From NCBI RefSeq assembly GCF_000025325.1, contig NC_013743.1, positions 806,001 through 870,000 on the forward strand: a stretch of DNA of 64,000 nucleotides, in the 5' to 3' direction. The position numbers and the translations under genes were made by a program. Shown here in pieces: positions 51,932 to 61,471 of this stretch. This DNA comes from Haloterrigena turkmenica DSM 5511 (GTDB taxonomy: Archaea > Halobacteriota > Halobacteria > Halobacteriales > Natrialbaceae). The notes beneath the pieces were generated by a model. It was given only the letters and a program-made list of their open reading frames with translations. It was not told where the DNA came from and did not search any database. Each line of letters opens with the position of its first letter. The first letter of the stretch is position 1.

Positions 51932-52582
51932 ATGTCACGGCCGATTCTGTTCGATATGGACGGCGTCCTTCTCGAAGGCCCGGGAACCGACCCGCAGGTG
52001 TACACGGACGCCGCCGATACCGCCCTCGCCGATCTCGAGGCCGACCCGACGCCGGCCCAGCGGGCCGATCTCCGACGAAACGACCTCGAGAACGTTCGCG
52101 AGCACTGCGAAGCCCTGGATATCGATCCGGCTCGATTCTGGAAACTGAAGGAGCGCTACGCCTCACGGGGAACCCACGAACGGCTCCGGACCGGCGAGCG
52201 CGGACTGTACGACGATATCGACGCGATCGCCGACCTAGCTGAACGAACCACGACCGGGCTCGTGACCAACAACCGCCACGAAACCGCCGCGTTCGTCGCC
52301 GACTTCGTCGGCATCGACTTCGACGTCGTTCGCGGTCGCGACCCGACGTTCGAGGGGTTCCGACGACGCAAACCCGAACCCGATTACATCGAGGACGCCC
52401 TCGACGAACTCGGCGTCAGCGAGGGGCTCTACGTCGGCGATTCGAGAAAAGACGTCACGGCCGGCCGCGCTGCCGGCCTCGAGACGGCGTTTCTCCGACG
52501 CTCGCACAATCGCGACCTCGACCGTCCCGCCGAGGCGACGCTCGAACTCGAGTCGCTGGCGGCGCTGTCCGATGTCGTCTGA
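51932..52582 (+). CDS. HAD-superfamily hydrolase
   Basis: The 216-residue phosphatase-like protein has motif I ILFDMDGVLLEGPG, motif II TGLVTNNRHETAA, motif III Lys in RRRKPEPDYIEDAL and motif IV YVGDSRKDVTAGRAAG. The helical cap between motifs I and II places it in subclass I, a phosphoglycolate-phosphatase-like group. Substrate undetermined. It is convergent with the following wHTH gene. Confidence 0.88.
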   Translation: MSRPILFDMDGVLLEGPGTDPQVYTDAADTALADLEADPTPAQRADLRRNDLENVREHCEALDIDPARFWKLKERYASRGTHERLRTGERGLYDDIDAIADLAERTTTGLVTNNRHETAAFVADFVGIDFDVVRGRDPTFEGFRRRKPEPDYIEDALDELGVSEGLYVGDSRKDVTAGRAAGLETAFLRRSHNRDLDRPAEATLELESLAALSDVV

Positions 52583-52644
52583 GCAGTTCCCTACCAGCCG
52601 CAAAATCGACGCGTAACACGCTATTACCGACGAGTAGCGCGCTC

Positions 52645-53262
52645 TTAGCCGTCGTACGTGAGGAACTGATCCGCGTTCCGCGCGAGTTGACGGGCCGCGT
52701 CGCCGAAGGAGTCGGCGTGGCGGACGACCAGAATCAGGACCGTCTCGGGCCGTTCGACGGCGTAGCCGTCCTCCCGGGAGAGCAGTCCCTCGTCCTCGAG
52801 TTCGCCGGCGTACTTGCTGACGGTCGGCGGGGAAACGTCGAGTGCCGCCGCGAGATCGCCGCCGGTCGCCGCCGGGTTCCGGAGGAGTTCGATCAGCATT
52901 CCGCGGGGCGTCTCCCGGCGGAGGTAGCCGAGCGCCTGTTTCTCGAACTCGTCGAATCGGCCGGCCGGCACGAACCGTTTGTAGTCGCCGTCCCGGTAAC
53001 GTTCGATTACCTCGAGTTCTTCGAGGCGTCGCAGGTGGTGTTGGGTTTCGCCGGTTCCCAACTGGAGGTCGTCCCGAATCTTCGAGAAGTGGGCGCCGGG
53101 CGTCGTCGAGAGATAGCCGGCAATCGCGTCGCGAGCGTCGCTCTCGCCCGTGTCGGCCGCGGCCGACTCGGAAAGACCGGCGAGCGGTGAGGCCGCTCCG
53201 AGCGCGGCGAAGCGGCGGAGGGTCGCTCGTTTCTCGTCGTCGACCCCGTTTGATGTCGTCAT
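52645..53262 (-). CDS. tandem winged-helix regulator with Tat-like N-terminus
   Basis: The 205-residue protein has two winged-helix domains: about 44-110 (HFSKIRDDLQLGTGETQHHL) and about 120-185 (GMLIELLRNPAATGGDLAAA, then VSPPTVSKYAGELEDEGL). The N-terminus (LRRFAALGAASPLAGLSESA, twin Arg at 16-17) resembles a Tat signal peptide or a membrane anchor, which is odd for a DNA-binding protein. ATG 53262 is preferred over an Arg-rich extension upstream. Confidence 0.82.
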   Translation of the reverse strand: MTTSNGVDDEKRATLRRFAALGAASPLAGLSESAAADTGESDARDAIAGYLSTTPGAHFSKIRDDLQLGTGETQHHLRRLEELEVIERYRDGDYKRFVPAGRFDEFEKQALGYLRRETPRGMLIELLRNPAATGGDLAAALDVSPPTVSKYAGELEDEGLLSREDGYAVERPETVLILVVRHADSFGDAARQLARNADQFLTYDG

Positions 53263-53429
53263 GCTGTGCTTACTACGAGAAATGGGACGGGACGTAAAAC
53301 AGGTTTCGCTCCAATTCGTTTCGTGAAGCGTGATAGTCTCTGCGCGATGTTTGTGGCGGAATTCGGTTTTCGGACGGGGTCGAACCACAGGGCGGGCGGG
53401 TGGCCGAGGAACTGCCGTCGGGTCGGCGG

Positions 53430-54629
53430 TCAGTTAGTCGTCGCGTCGTCCGCGTCGTCGGAAGCCGAGTCGGCGTCGGTCGCCGTCTCGGATCCGCCGT
53501 CGGTTCGCTCCTGGAAGTCCTGATCCATCTCCTCGATGACCGCGTCGGGGTCGGAGATGGTACCGGCGTCCTTGCCCTCCTTGATCGCCTGGGCCTCCTG
53601 TTCCATCGCCTCGAGGTCCATCTCGGCTTCCTCGTCGATCTCGCCGATGATCTCGGCGATGTCGTCGAGGCCGATCAGTTCGCGAGTCTCGTCGTCGAAC
53701 TCGCGGCTCTCGAGTTCGGCGCCGTTTTGCTTGACGTCGCTCCCCGAGAGGTGTTTGCCGTAGCGACCGACCAGCGAGGTGAGCTCCTGGGGCATGACGA
53801 AGGTCGTCGACTCGCCCTGACCGATCTCGGAGAGCGTCTCCATCCCCTTGTCGATGACCGCGCGTTCGCCCATCGATTCGGCGGATTTCGCGCGCAGGAC
53901 CGTCGAGATCGCGTCACCCTGCGCCTCGAGGATCTGGCTCTGCTTTTCACCCTGGGCGCGGATGATCTCGCTCTGTTTGTCACCTTCGGCCTTCTCGACG
54001 GCGCTGCGGCGTTCACCCTGTGCCTCGAGGATCATCGCGCGGCGCTTCCGCTCGGCGGAGGTCTGTTGCTCCATCGCGCGCTGGACGTCCTTCGAGGGGT
54101 TGACCTCGCGAACCTCGACGCTCTCGACGCGGATCCCCCACTCGTCGGTGGGTTCGTCGAGTTCCTGGCGGATGCGCGCGTTGATCTCCTGGCGCTTGTT
54201 CAGCGTGTCGTCGAGTTCCATGTCGCCCAGCACGGCCCGGAGGGTGGTCTGGGCGAGGTTGGAGACGGCCTTCTTGTAGTTGTCGACCTGCAGGAACGCC
54301 TTCTTGGCGTCCATGACCTTGATGTAGACGACGGCGTCGGCCGTCACGGGCGAGTTGTCTCGGGTAATCGCTTCCTGGCGGGGAACGTCCAAGGTCTGCG
54401 TTCGCATATCGAACCGGTAGGTGTTCGAGACGAACGGCGGGACGAAGTTGATCCCCGGCTCGAGCAGTTTGCGGTACTCGCCGAAGACGGTCAAGGCGCG
54501 TTTCTCGTAGGCGTCGACGATCTCGATCGCACTGAGCAGTGCGGCGAGGACGACGAGGAGGACCAGCGCACCGACGACCAGCAGGGCACCGCCGGTGACC
54601 GATTGCAGTGGAAGTGTTTCTACGACCAT
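53430..54629 (-). CDS. SPFH/band-7 (stomatin-like) membrane protein
   Basis: The 399-residue protein has one N-terminal transmembrane helix (about 12-35), then an SPFH domain (EKRALTVFGEYRKLLEPG to about 190), a long coiled coil with AEGDKQSEI and AQGEKQSQIL repeats (about 195-265), and an acidic C-terminus. Such proteins form membrane microdomain rings. The nfeD-like gene immediately upstream (71-base gap) is the standard partner. Confidence 0.93.
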   Translation of the reverse strand: MVVETLPLQSVTGGALLVVGALVLLVVLAALLSAIEIVDAYEKRALTVFGEYRKLLEPGINFVPPFVSNTYRFDMRTQTLDVPRQEAITRDNSPVTADAVVYIKVMDAKKAFLQVDNYKKAVSNLAQTTLRAVLGDMELDDTLNKRQEINARIRQELDEPTDEWGIRVESVEVREVNPSKDVQRAMEQQTSAERKRRAMILEAQGERRSAVEKAEGDKQSEIIRAQGEKQSQILEAQGDAISTVLRAKSAESMGERAVIDKGMETLSEIGQGESTTFVMPQELTSLVGRYGKHLSGSDVKQNGAELESREFDDETRELIGLDDIAEIIGEIDEEAEMDLEAMEQEAQAIKEGKDAGTISDPDAVIEEMDQDFQERTDGGSETATDADSASDDADDATTN

Positions 54630-54700
54630 ATTTCGACCTTGCGGCGGTGGAGGGAAAAACGTTCCCTTATTTCGACAACATGTTGCGCCGATCCGTCGAC

Positions 54701-55294
54701 TCAGCTCGATTTCTCCGTCTCGGTCTCCGTTTCGGGTTCAGACGGCGAATTCTCGTTGGCAGCGTCGTCGGCGTCGTTGCCATCGTCTGCCCCTTTCGCG
54801 AGCGCGCGATCGATTTCGTCCTCGCCGATCGAACCGAGCGCCTCGACCGTCAACACGTTGCCGCCGCCAGGGTCGAGGACGATGACCTCCTCTCCCTCCT
54901 CGATCGTCCCGCCCGTCGACCGGGCGCTGTAGTACGGCGAGAACCCGCCTTCCTCGAGTTTGACCTGCCCGTCGCGCGCCGTGACGGTCTCGGTCACGTA
55001 GCCCGTCGCGCCGGACAGCGAACTCGAGTCGGAGGTCCGAGCGGTGCCTTTGCCGCCGTAGAAGTCGAACTCGCGGTAGACGTAGGCCGCACCGACGCCG
55101 ATGACGAGCGTCAACGCCGCCAAGACGATCGGGCTCAGGGTGAGGGGGACGAGCACGCCGATCAGTCCCGCGCCGACCAGTGCGACCCCGATCACGATGA
55201 GGTGTGCGCCCGGTGAAAGCGCCTCGAGACCCATGAGTACGAGTCCCACGATCAGGAGCGCGAGCGGCATGTTTCCGACGAGTAGTTCTAGCAT
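54701..55294 (-). CDS. NfeD family membrane protein
   Basis: The 197-residue protein has an N-terminal helix pair and a further pair (about 5-75: LALLIVGLVLMGLEALSPGA and others). An OB-fold NfeD domain follows (about 90-160: GATGYVTETVTARDGQVKLE, VIVLDPGGGNVLTVEAL), then a Ser/Glu-rich tail. It is the usual membrane partner of stomatin-type SPFH proteins. It lacks the ClpP-like protease domain of long NfeD. Confidence 0.92.
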   Translation of the reverse strand: MLELLVGNMPLALLIVGLVLMGLEALSPGAHLIVIGVALVGAGLIGVLVPLTLSPIVLAALTLVIGVGAAYVYREFDFYGGKGTARTSDSSSLSGATGYVTETVTARDGQVKLEEGGFSPYYSARSTGGTIEEGEEVIVLDPGGGNVLTVEALGSIGEDEIDRALAKGADDGNDADDAANENSPSEPETETETEKSS

Positions 55295-55444
55295 ACTGTC
55301 AGCTAAGTTCTCAGCCGAAGTAAAGGTTGTCGAGCGTCGCGACGCTGGATGTGGGTCCGCGGACTGTACCGCGTGGCGGACACGGGATCGGAGGAGCGAC
55401 GCGTGCCGTCGCCAAGAGCCGTCGACGCGGTTACGGGGGGACAG

Positions 55445-55831
55445 TCACAGCGGGAGGGTCATGACCCGGAAGAGGACGAGCGTCATCGCGATCGCACCGA
55501 GGAAGACGAAGATCACGCTCTCGAGGTCCGGATCGCCGGGTTCGATCGGCGTCGAATTCGGCTCGGGTGCGTACGGGTCGTCATCGTCCTCGTCCGCATC
55601 CGCGTCGACGCCGGCCGCGTCGTCGTCTCCGGAGAGGTCGAGCGGGACCCGATATCCGTCGTCGCCGCGTGAACGACCATCGATCTCGTCGCTCTCGTCG
55701 GCGCGATCCGCCGAGTTCCCCACATCGAAGACCGACCGCTCGTCGATCGAGTAGTCGGCGTCTGGGTCGGACCCCGACGGCCGCCGTCGCCGGTCCTCGC
55801 CGTCGTCGGTCCCGGCCGCATCGTCTGGCAT
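55445..55831 (-). CDS. single-helix acidic protein (DUF7312-like)
   Basis: The 128-residue protein has an N-terminal two thirds that is highly acidic and low in complexity, and a single C-terminal hydrophobic helix (SVIFVFLGAIAMTLVLFRVM). It resembles small haloarchaeal DUF7312 proteins. Function unknown. ATG 55831 (MPDDAAGTDDGE) is chosen. Confidence 0.7.
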   Translation of the reverse strand: MPDDAAGTDDGEDRRRRPSGSDPDADYSIDERSVFDVGNSADRADESDEIDGRSRGDDGYRVPLDLSGDDDAAGVDADADEDDDDPYAPEPNSTPIEPGDPDLESVIFVFLGAIAMTLVLFRVMTLPL

Positions 55832-55897
55832 AGTCGACTGTAACAGTTCGGGCGTCAAAAACCCGTGGGCCCGTAAATCGATTCTCCCGGGGCGCGG

Positions 55898-57655
55898 TCA
55901 GGGTCGGTCGGTTCGCTCGCCGAGATCTCCGCCGTAGACGACGCCGCGCTCGGCGTCGAGCGTCACGACGTCCCCGTCGGCGGCCTCCTCGAGGTCGGCG
56001 CCGCTGATCATCGGGATGTCCATCTCGCGGGCGACCAGCGCCGGGTAGCCGGTCAGCCCCCGTTGGGCGTCGATGATCCCGCCGATCTTCGTCGGGTCGC
56101 CCGTGAACTCTTCGTCGAAGTCGGTCGGCAGGGAGAGGATCGCCCCCTCGGGGACGTCCGTGAGGTCGCCGTCAGTGAGTTCGACGAGGGGGCCAGTTAC
56201 TCGACCGTCGACGACGACGCGGCCGGTCGTCAGCGCCTCGGCGGCGACGTGGACCTTCAGCATGTTGGTGGTGTTCGCGCCCTCGAGTTCGGTCATCATC
56301 CCACAGAGGACGACGACCGTGTCGCCGCTGTTGGCGACGCCGGCGTCTAAGGCCGCCTGAACGGCCCGCTCGACGACTGCGCCGGCGCCCTGATCCGACA
56401 CCTGAGCGTACAGCGGCGTCACGCCCCACGTGAGGGACAGTTGCCGGCGGACGCGGTGGCTTGGCGTCGAGGCGACGACCGGGACGCCCGGCCGGTACTT
56501 GGCCGTCTTCAGCGCCGTGTAGCCGGACTCGGTCGCGGCGACGACGGCGTCCGCGTCGATATCCCGCGCGAGGAAGCGCGCCGAGCGCGCCAGCGCGTCC
56601 GTCCGCGCCTCGCCGGCGGCGGGAACGCGTTGCTCGAGCAACTCGTCGTACTCGTCGGATTTCTCGACCTCGTGAATGATGCTGCCCATCGCGTCGACGA
56701 CTTCGGCGGGGTGGTCGCCGATCGCGGTTTCGGCGGACAGCATCACCGCATCGGTGCCGTCGAGGACGGCGTTGGCCACGTCAGAGGCCTCGGCGCGGGT
56801 CGGCCGCCGGGCGTGAACCATCGAGTCGAGCATCTCCGTGGCGGTGATCACGGGCGACCCCGCATCGCGGCAGTTCCGGATGATCCGCTTTTGGATCATC
56901 GGGACGTCTTCCATCGGGCACTCCACGCCCAGATCGCCGCGGGCGACCATGATCCCGTAGGACGCCTCGATGATCTCCGCCAAGTTCTCCACCGCGCCCG
57001 CCCGTTCGATCTTCGCGATCAGCGGGATCTCGGCGCCCAACTCCTCGAGCACTTCGCTGACCTCGTAGACGTCCTCGGCGTCGCGGACGAAACTCGCCGC
57101 GACAAAGTCAACCTCCTTCTCGGCGGCCAGCTCGAGGTCCTTCCGGTCTTTCTCGGTGACGATGTCCAGATCGAGGTCGACGCCGGGGACGTTGACGCCC
57201 TTGCGGCCGGCCAGTTCACCGCCGGCGTCGACGCGGGCGCGGACCGAGTCGCCGTCGTCTGCTAACACGGTCGTCTCGATCAGCCCGTCGTCGAGCAGGA
57301 TCCGATCGCCCTCCTCGACGGCACTGATGGGCAGGGAGAGGCCGACGGTCTCCGAGTTCGCCTTGTCGCCCTCGACGAACCGGATCTCGGAACCGGTCTC
57401 GAGGGTGACCGTCTCGCCGTCGGGCAGCGGCGCGGTCCTGATCTCAGGCCCCTGCATGTCGAGCATCACCGCGACGGGTTCCGGGCGGGCCTCGTCGACG
57501 GCCCGAACGCGGTCGATCAACTCGGCGCGATCCTCCCGGCTGCCGTGGCTGGCGTTCAGTCTCGCGACGGACATTCCCGCCTCGGCGAGCTCCCGAATCG
57601 TGCCCCGATCGCTCGAGGCGGGCCCCAGCGTACAGACGATTTTCGCGTTGCGCAT
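55898..57655 (-). CDS. pyk: pyruvate kinase with C-terminal PEP-utiliser domain
   Basis: Converts PEP and ADP to pyruvate and ATP. The 585-residue protein begins MRNAKIVCTLGPASSDRG (K+ and ADP site region). The catalytic Lys lies in LIAKIERAGAVENL, and the MVARGDLGVE metal segment and TATEMLDSMVHARRPTRAE follow. A regulatory domain continues to about 470 and an extra domain to the C-terminus (about 480-585) resembles PEP-utiliser mobile domains. In that domain the usual TSHAA reads TGYPA (Tyr537 in place of the phospho-His), so it cannot be a phosphoryl carrier. Confidence 0.94.
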   Translation of the reverse strand: MRNAKIVCTLGPASSDRGTIRELAEAGMSVARLNASHGSREDRAELIDRVRAVDEARPEPVAVMLDMQGPEIRTAPLPDGETVTLETGSEIRFVEGDKANSETVGLSLPISAVEEGDRILLDDGLIETTVLADDGDSVRARVDAGGELAGRKGVNVPGVDLDLDIVTEKDRKDLELAAEKEVDFVAASFVRDAEDVYEVSEVLEELGAEIPLIAKIERAGAVENLAEIIEASYGIMVARGDLGVECPMEDVPMIQKRIIRNCRDAGSPVITATEMLDSMVHARRPTRAEASDVANAVLDGTDAVMLSAETAIGDHPAEVVDAMGSIIHEVEKSDEYDELLEQRVPAAGEARTDALARSARFLARDIDADAVVAATESGYTALKTAKYRPGVPVVASTPSHRVRRQLSLTWGVTPLYAQVSDQGAGAVVERAVQAALDAGVANSGDTVVVLCGMMTELEGANTTNMLKVHVAAEALTTGRVVVDGRVTGPLVELTDGDLTDVPEGAILSLPTDFDEEFTGDPTKIGGIIDAQRGLTGYPALVAREMDIPMISGADLEEAADGDVVTLDAERGVVYGGDLGERTDRP

Positions 57656-57778
57656 GGGTCGACGTTGCGGGAGTACGGGCAAAAATGGTGGGGTCAGGAA
57701 CTCGGACTCGAGTTCCTGTTGATATGTCCACCGTCCCGCGAATCCACGGGGCCAGCGGACGACGGAGATCGGCGTCGT

Positions 57779-58315
57779 CTACGCGTTCGACGGCAACAGA
57801 TCCGTGTGGACGACGGCGCGGTACTGTTCGTTCGTCGCGGCCTCGAGTCGGCCGAGGAAGGCGGTGCCGTCGGCGACGCTGTCGGGAAGTTCGAAGGCGT
57901 CGTCGCCGTCCTCGTCGCGCTGCTTACAGCGCTTGACGAACGAGAGCAGCGTCGGATAGGTTCCCGGTCGAGCGTAGACGACGCCGATCTCTTCGTCGAC
58001 CTGCTCGGCCCAGTGGTCGACGATCGCCTCCGTCTCGAGTCGCGGCTTCCGCTGTTGCTCGGCCAACTCCGCCGCGTCGATATCGGTCTCGCCGAGGACC
58101 TGATCGAAGGCCGCCTCGAGTTCCTCGGCGTCGTCGGCGGGCGACGGCGCGTCGGCGTCGGCCGCGAGCAACTCGCGGAACGCCTCGATCTCCGACCGTC
58201 GGACGGCGACGGGGTAGACGAAGTCGTGGGTCTCCTTCGGCAGTTTGTACGACCGCCCCTCGACGCCGCTCTCGCCGGGACCCGATTCGCCCAGCATCAA
58301 CTCGAGTATGCCCAT
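57779..58315 (-). CDS. uncharacterised acidic haloarchaeal protein
   Basis: Not recognised. The 178-residue protein starts at ATG 58315 (MGILELMLGESGPGESG). It is predicted soluble and mainly helical, with EETxxFVYPVAVRR-like text (KLPKETHDFVYPVAVRRSEI) and a conserved-looking RPGTYPTLLSFVKRCKQR. It may be conserved in haloarchaea but I cannot name the family. It is encoded upstream of pyk on the same strand, 123 bases away. Confidence 0.6.
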   Translation of the reverse strand: MGILELMLGESGPGESGVEGRSYKLPKETHDFVYPVAVRRSEIEAFRELLAADADAPSPADDAEELEAAFDQVLGETDIDAAELAEQQRKPRLETEAIVDHWAEQVDEEIGVVYARPGTYPTLLSFVKRCKQRDEDGDDAFELPDSVADGTAFLGRLEAATNEQYRAVVHTDLLPSNA

Positions 58316-58432
58316 ACCTGAAAGAGACACCGGAAGTCGAATAAGTGTTCCGTGGCCGTCTCGCGGTTCGAGATCGGGATCGACGTCCGGTTCGGGACCG
58401 CTATCCATCGCCCGTCGCGAGTCGCCGCCGGC

Positions 58433-59005
58433 TCACCACTCGGCACCGAGCGCCGACTTCACGCCGCCGAACTCGCTCGCGGTCGTCCACGTCCGGCCGC
58501 TCGCCGCGTGTTCGACCTCGTAGGCGCCGCCGCAGGCGCCACAGCGGTACCGGTCGGGCGCCTTCACGGGCTTCGAGGCGCGGTGGCGCCGCGCCTCCCA
58601 GTTGCAGTCGTCGTCGCGACAGCGGAGGACGTATCGGGGGTCCGAAAACGACTCGCAGTGACGCGGCGCCTCGAGTTCGGCCGCCCGCTCGCGAAAGCGC
58701 GGTCCGTGTCCCGACTCGCCGAACCGCTGGAACTCCCAGGCGTGGACGAGTTCGTGTCGGACGACGCCGGCGAACGTCTCCCAGTCGTACCGCCGGTAGG
58801 CCGCCCGCGTGAGTACGATCGTCGCCGCCTCGCGGTCGGCGTCCCAGCGACACGCCCCGGCGCGGCGGCGAGCGCGCGTCGAGACGTCCCACTCGAGGGC
58901 GTCGCGGTCGATCTCGAGGTCGTGGGACGCGAGGACCTCACGAGCGTGGATCCGCGCGCGGGCGACGATTTCGTCGTCGATCGTGAGGGCGTCCTCGTCG
59001 GTCAC
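58433..59005 (-). CDS. SprT-like zinc metalloprotease domain protein
   Basis: The 190-residue protein has the SprT fold with active-site HELVHAW (His84, Glu85, His88) and a third ligand candidate His100 (GESGHGPRF). A C-terminal zinc ribbon follows: CRDDDCNWEARRH and CGACGG. SprT/Spartan-like proteases act on DNA-protein crosslinks in eukaryotes; the archaeal role is inferred. A single gene. Confidence 0.88.
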   Translation of the reverse strand: MTDEDALTIDDEIVARARIHAREVLASHDLEIDRDALEWDVSTRARRRAGACRWDADREAATIVLTRAAYRRYDWETFAGVVRHELVHAWEFQRFGESGHGPRFRERAAELEAPRHCESFSDPRYVLRCRDDDCNWEARRHRASKPVKAPDRYRCGACGGAYEVEHAASGRTWTTASEFGGVKSALGAEW

Positions 59006-59273
59006 GGACCGACGAACGAAGGCGGATTTCGAGAGTGTTTCGATCGAACTCGAGCGCGACGAGGGTGGGAACTTCGCGATTCCTCACTCGAATCGAGGTG
59101 GTGCGTAACGCGTTCCCTCGAGCGTAATGGACACGAATTGACGTTCGAGTACCGCTTCTGGAAGAGCCGGTTTTCAGATGTGAAGCGATGGACGCGCTTC
59201 TCGAATCGTGCGAAGCGATTTGACCGAAGCGTGATCGGGAAGACCCGATCGTGATTGGTCCGGAGTGTTCCAG

Positions 59274-61121
59274 TCAATATCCTCTGAGCGTGAACTCGCC
59301 GAGCCTCGTGTACGTGGTTATCCCCGACGGATGGGGCACCTCGTCCGGTCGGCCTTCCATCAGCAGCCAGGCGAAGACCTCCTCACCCTGGATGGGTTCG
59401 TCGTCGACGTACTGGGCGGGATGATAGAACTCGAACTCGGCTTCCGGATCGAGGGCGCGGATGGCTTCGCCGATCTCGCCTTCCTTGGGGCGGACGACGA
59501 CGACCTCCTTGAGATCGTCGAGCGCGAGGGTGATGCTCTCGGGGCCGTCGGGGTTCCGGAACCGGACCAGCGTCTCATCGTCGCCTTCGAGGTAGAACTC
59601 GGTCTCCGGCGTGGTCCACTCGCTCCCGTCAAAAACCTGTGTCTCGATACCGTCTGTCGTTCCGGGAGTCGGTCGGGTTACCCACTTCGAGACGTAGAAG
59701 ATCGTCGGGCCGCCGTACTTCTCGTCGCGGTAGGTCTGGAACTCCGTCACATAGCCGGGGCCCTGACGCTGCCAGACCGGCATGAAGACGCCGTCCTCGT
59801 AGAAGTCGTAGTTGATGTAGTAGTTGTACGGGGCGAACCGATGTCCGGAGTGGAAGTCACGGGCGTTCGGGACCGCGCCCGTGTGGAAGTGCGTCCGAAG
59901 TCGGAACCCTCGCGGGTGCTCGGGGGTCTCCGGGTACTCGGTCGTCCCGAGCACACCGGGTCCACCGAAGTCGTTGCTGTGGATGTCCCAGTAGAGCAGT
60001 TCCCCGCTGAAGACGGGCTCGTTGTCGGGAAACATGAACTCGCGTGTGTTGCGGCCGTTCCGCTCCGGAAGAGCGTAGCCGGTCGACGTGCTCACCGGAG
60101 CAATGTACTCGAACGCCGGTTTGCCGTTGTAGGTCGCGCTGACCTCCGCACCGACGGTTCGCGGACCCGACCACTCGACGGACCACCCCGCGTCCTCGAT
60201 GACTTCGTCGACGTTTTCGGTGCGGTGGTATCCTTCCGGTGCGGTGATCTGCGGCCGTTGCATCGTTGGCGGTTCCGGGACGCTGCCGAGAACCGTCTCT
60301 CCGCCCGGATTCATCTCTCTCGCGAGTTGCTGCGGTGGATGTTCGACGAAATCCTCGACGAGGACCACGTCCAGGAGTTCGATATCGTCGCCCGCGACGT
60401 TGATGAACGTGCTTACGACGTTGAGTTCGCCGTCCTGCATCACGTAGTATATCGAGGGAGAGACCTCCCCGTGGGCGTAGTCGCCGTAGGCGGTGATGAT
60501 CTCTGCGGCCTTCTCCATGGGATACCAGTCGTTCCCCTCGAGGTGTTGCCAGACCTCGTCGTGATCGAGGACGTACTCGTGGCGTCGACGTCCCTCTTCA
60601 TCCGGATAGTCGCGGTTCCACGTTACATCGATCGGATCGGTGATGTGGAGCGCCAGTAGTTCCTCCGTGTGCCGATCGACGAGACCGTAAGCGACCTGCC
60701 GTTGCTCCGCTGTGACCTCGAACTCCCCGGATTCGCGGCCGCCATCGACACTCATTCCAGTCGTTCCCTGGACGCTGATGGCATCGAGATCGTTGGTTAG
60801 CGGATCGTAGGCTTCGAACGACGCGACCCAATCGCTTGCCACGTCATTCACCGCTGGGTCTGCGAGTAGCGTTTCGACTGCCTGTCGCTTTCGGTATCCC
60901 CACAGATCCTTGTATCCGAAGTCGCTGACGTCGCGCGGACCGACACGACGTGCGCCCGTGATCCGATCGCCCGGTTCGGGAGGATCGGCTGGTTCCGACT
61001 GCCCTTCGACGCTCCCGTCCGAACAGCCCGCGAGGGCGCTCCCCGTCGCGACGCTCAACGCCGCGACGAATCGACGTCTACTGACATTTCGAAGGTCGTC
61101 TTGCGTGCCTTGTTTTCCCAT
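59274..61121 (-). CDS. Tat lipoprotein, divergent copper amine oxidase-like
   Basis: The 615-residue protein has a Tat signal (NVSRRRFVAALSVATGSALAGC; twin Arg 15-17, lipobox Cys33), so it is exported and membrane-anchored. The mature sequence resembles copper amine oxidases: GWSVEWSGPRTVGAE then YNGKPAFEY (311-339), HSNDFGGPGVLG where CAOs have DxGExGxG (about 381-392), and FAPYNYYINYDFYEDGVF (429-446) where CAOs have NYDY plus DG. The TPQ consensus NY(D/E)Y is not intact, so quinone biogenesis is doubtful. The family call is a judgement from memory. A TATA-like ATAATTATAAC lies upstream. Confidence 0.5.
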   Translation of the reverse strand: MGKQGTQDDLRNVSRRRFVAALSVATGSALAGCSDGSVEGQSEPADPPEPGDRITGARRVGPRDVSDFGYKDLWGYRKRQAVETLLADPAVNDVASDWVASFEAYDPLTNDLDAISVQGTTGMSVDGGRESGEFEVTAEQRQVAYGLVDRHTEELLALHITDPIDVTWNRDYPDEEGRRRHEYVLDHDEVWQHLEGNDWYPMEKAAEIITAYGDYAHGEVSPSIYYVMQDGELNVVSTFINVAGDDIELLDVVLVEDFVEHPPQQLAREMNPGGETVLGSVPEPPTMQRPQITAPEGYHRTENVDEVIEDAGWSVEWSGPRTVGAEVSATYNGKPAFEYIAPVSTSTGYALPERNGRNTREFMFPDNEPVFSGELLYWDIHSNDFGGPGVLGTTEYPETPEHPRGFRLRTHFHTGAVPNARDFHSGHRFAPYNYYINYDFYEDGVFMPVWQRQGPGYVTEFQTYRDEKYGGPTIFYVSKWVTRPTPGTTDGIETQVFDGSEWTTPETEFYLEGDDETLVRFRNPDGPESITLALDDLKEVVVVRPKEGEIGEAIRALDPEAEFEFYHPAQYVDDEPIQGEEVFAWLLMEGRPDEVPHPSGITTYTRLGEFTLRGY

Positions 61122-61274
61122 ACCATGAAGAGTACTTCCTGGAAGGGTTATAATTATTCGATGGTGTTCTAAACGTTCTATCGGTAATATTCTACGTATT
61201 CGTCGGTAAAAATCTACGATTTACTCACATTTCGTTATATGGGTGTGATAGGTACCCATCCCGCTCACACCATC

Positions 61275-61376
61275 ATGAGCAAACCCTCATACTACCCGTG
61301 TATCGGTGATCTCAGAGACGAGGTTGATGCGGGAGAACCGATCTACACCGCACGGTCAGATCGGTACCGAAAATAA
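61275..61376 (+). CDS. possible 33-residue mini-protein
   Basis: ATG 61275 opens MSKPSYYPCIGDLRDEVDAG and ends RYRK-stop at 61376. It sits in the 350-base A/T-rich gap 61122-61471 between two divergent promoters. A TATATGGG about 40 bases upstream could be a promoter. I recognise no family; it may equally be a fragment or chance. Confidence 0.25.
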   Translation: MSKPSYYPCIGDLRDEVDAGEPIYTARSDRYRK

Positions 61377-61471
61377 ATACCGCGCTCAAATGATTTATCG
61401 TCTCGCGGGGATGTGTTTCCCGGTAGTCGTGCAACTGAACGAACGTCCGTTTGCCCCGTCGAGGACCGACC

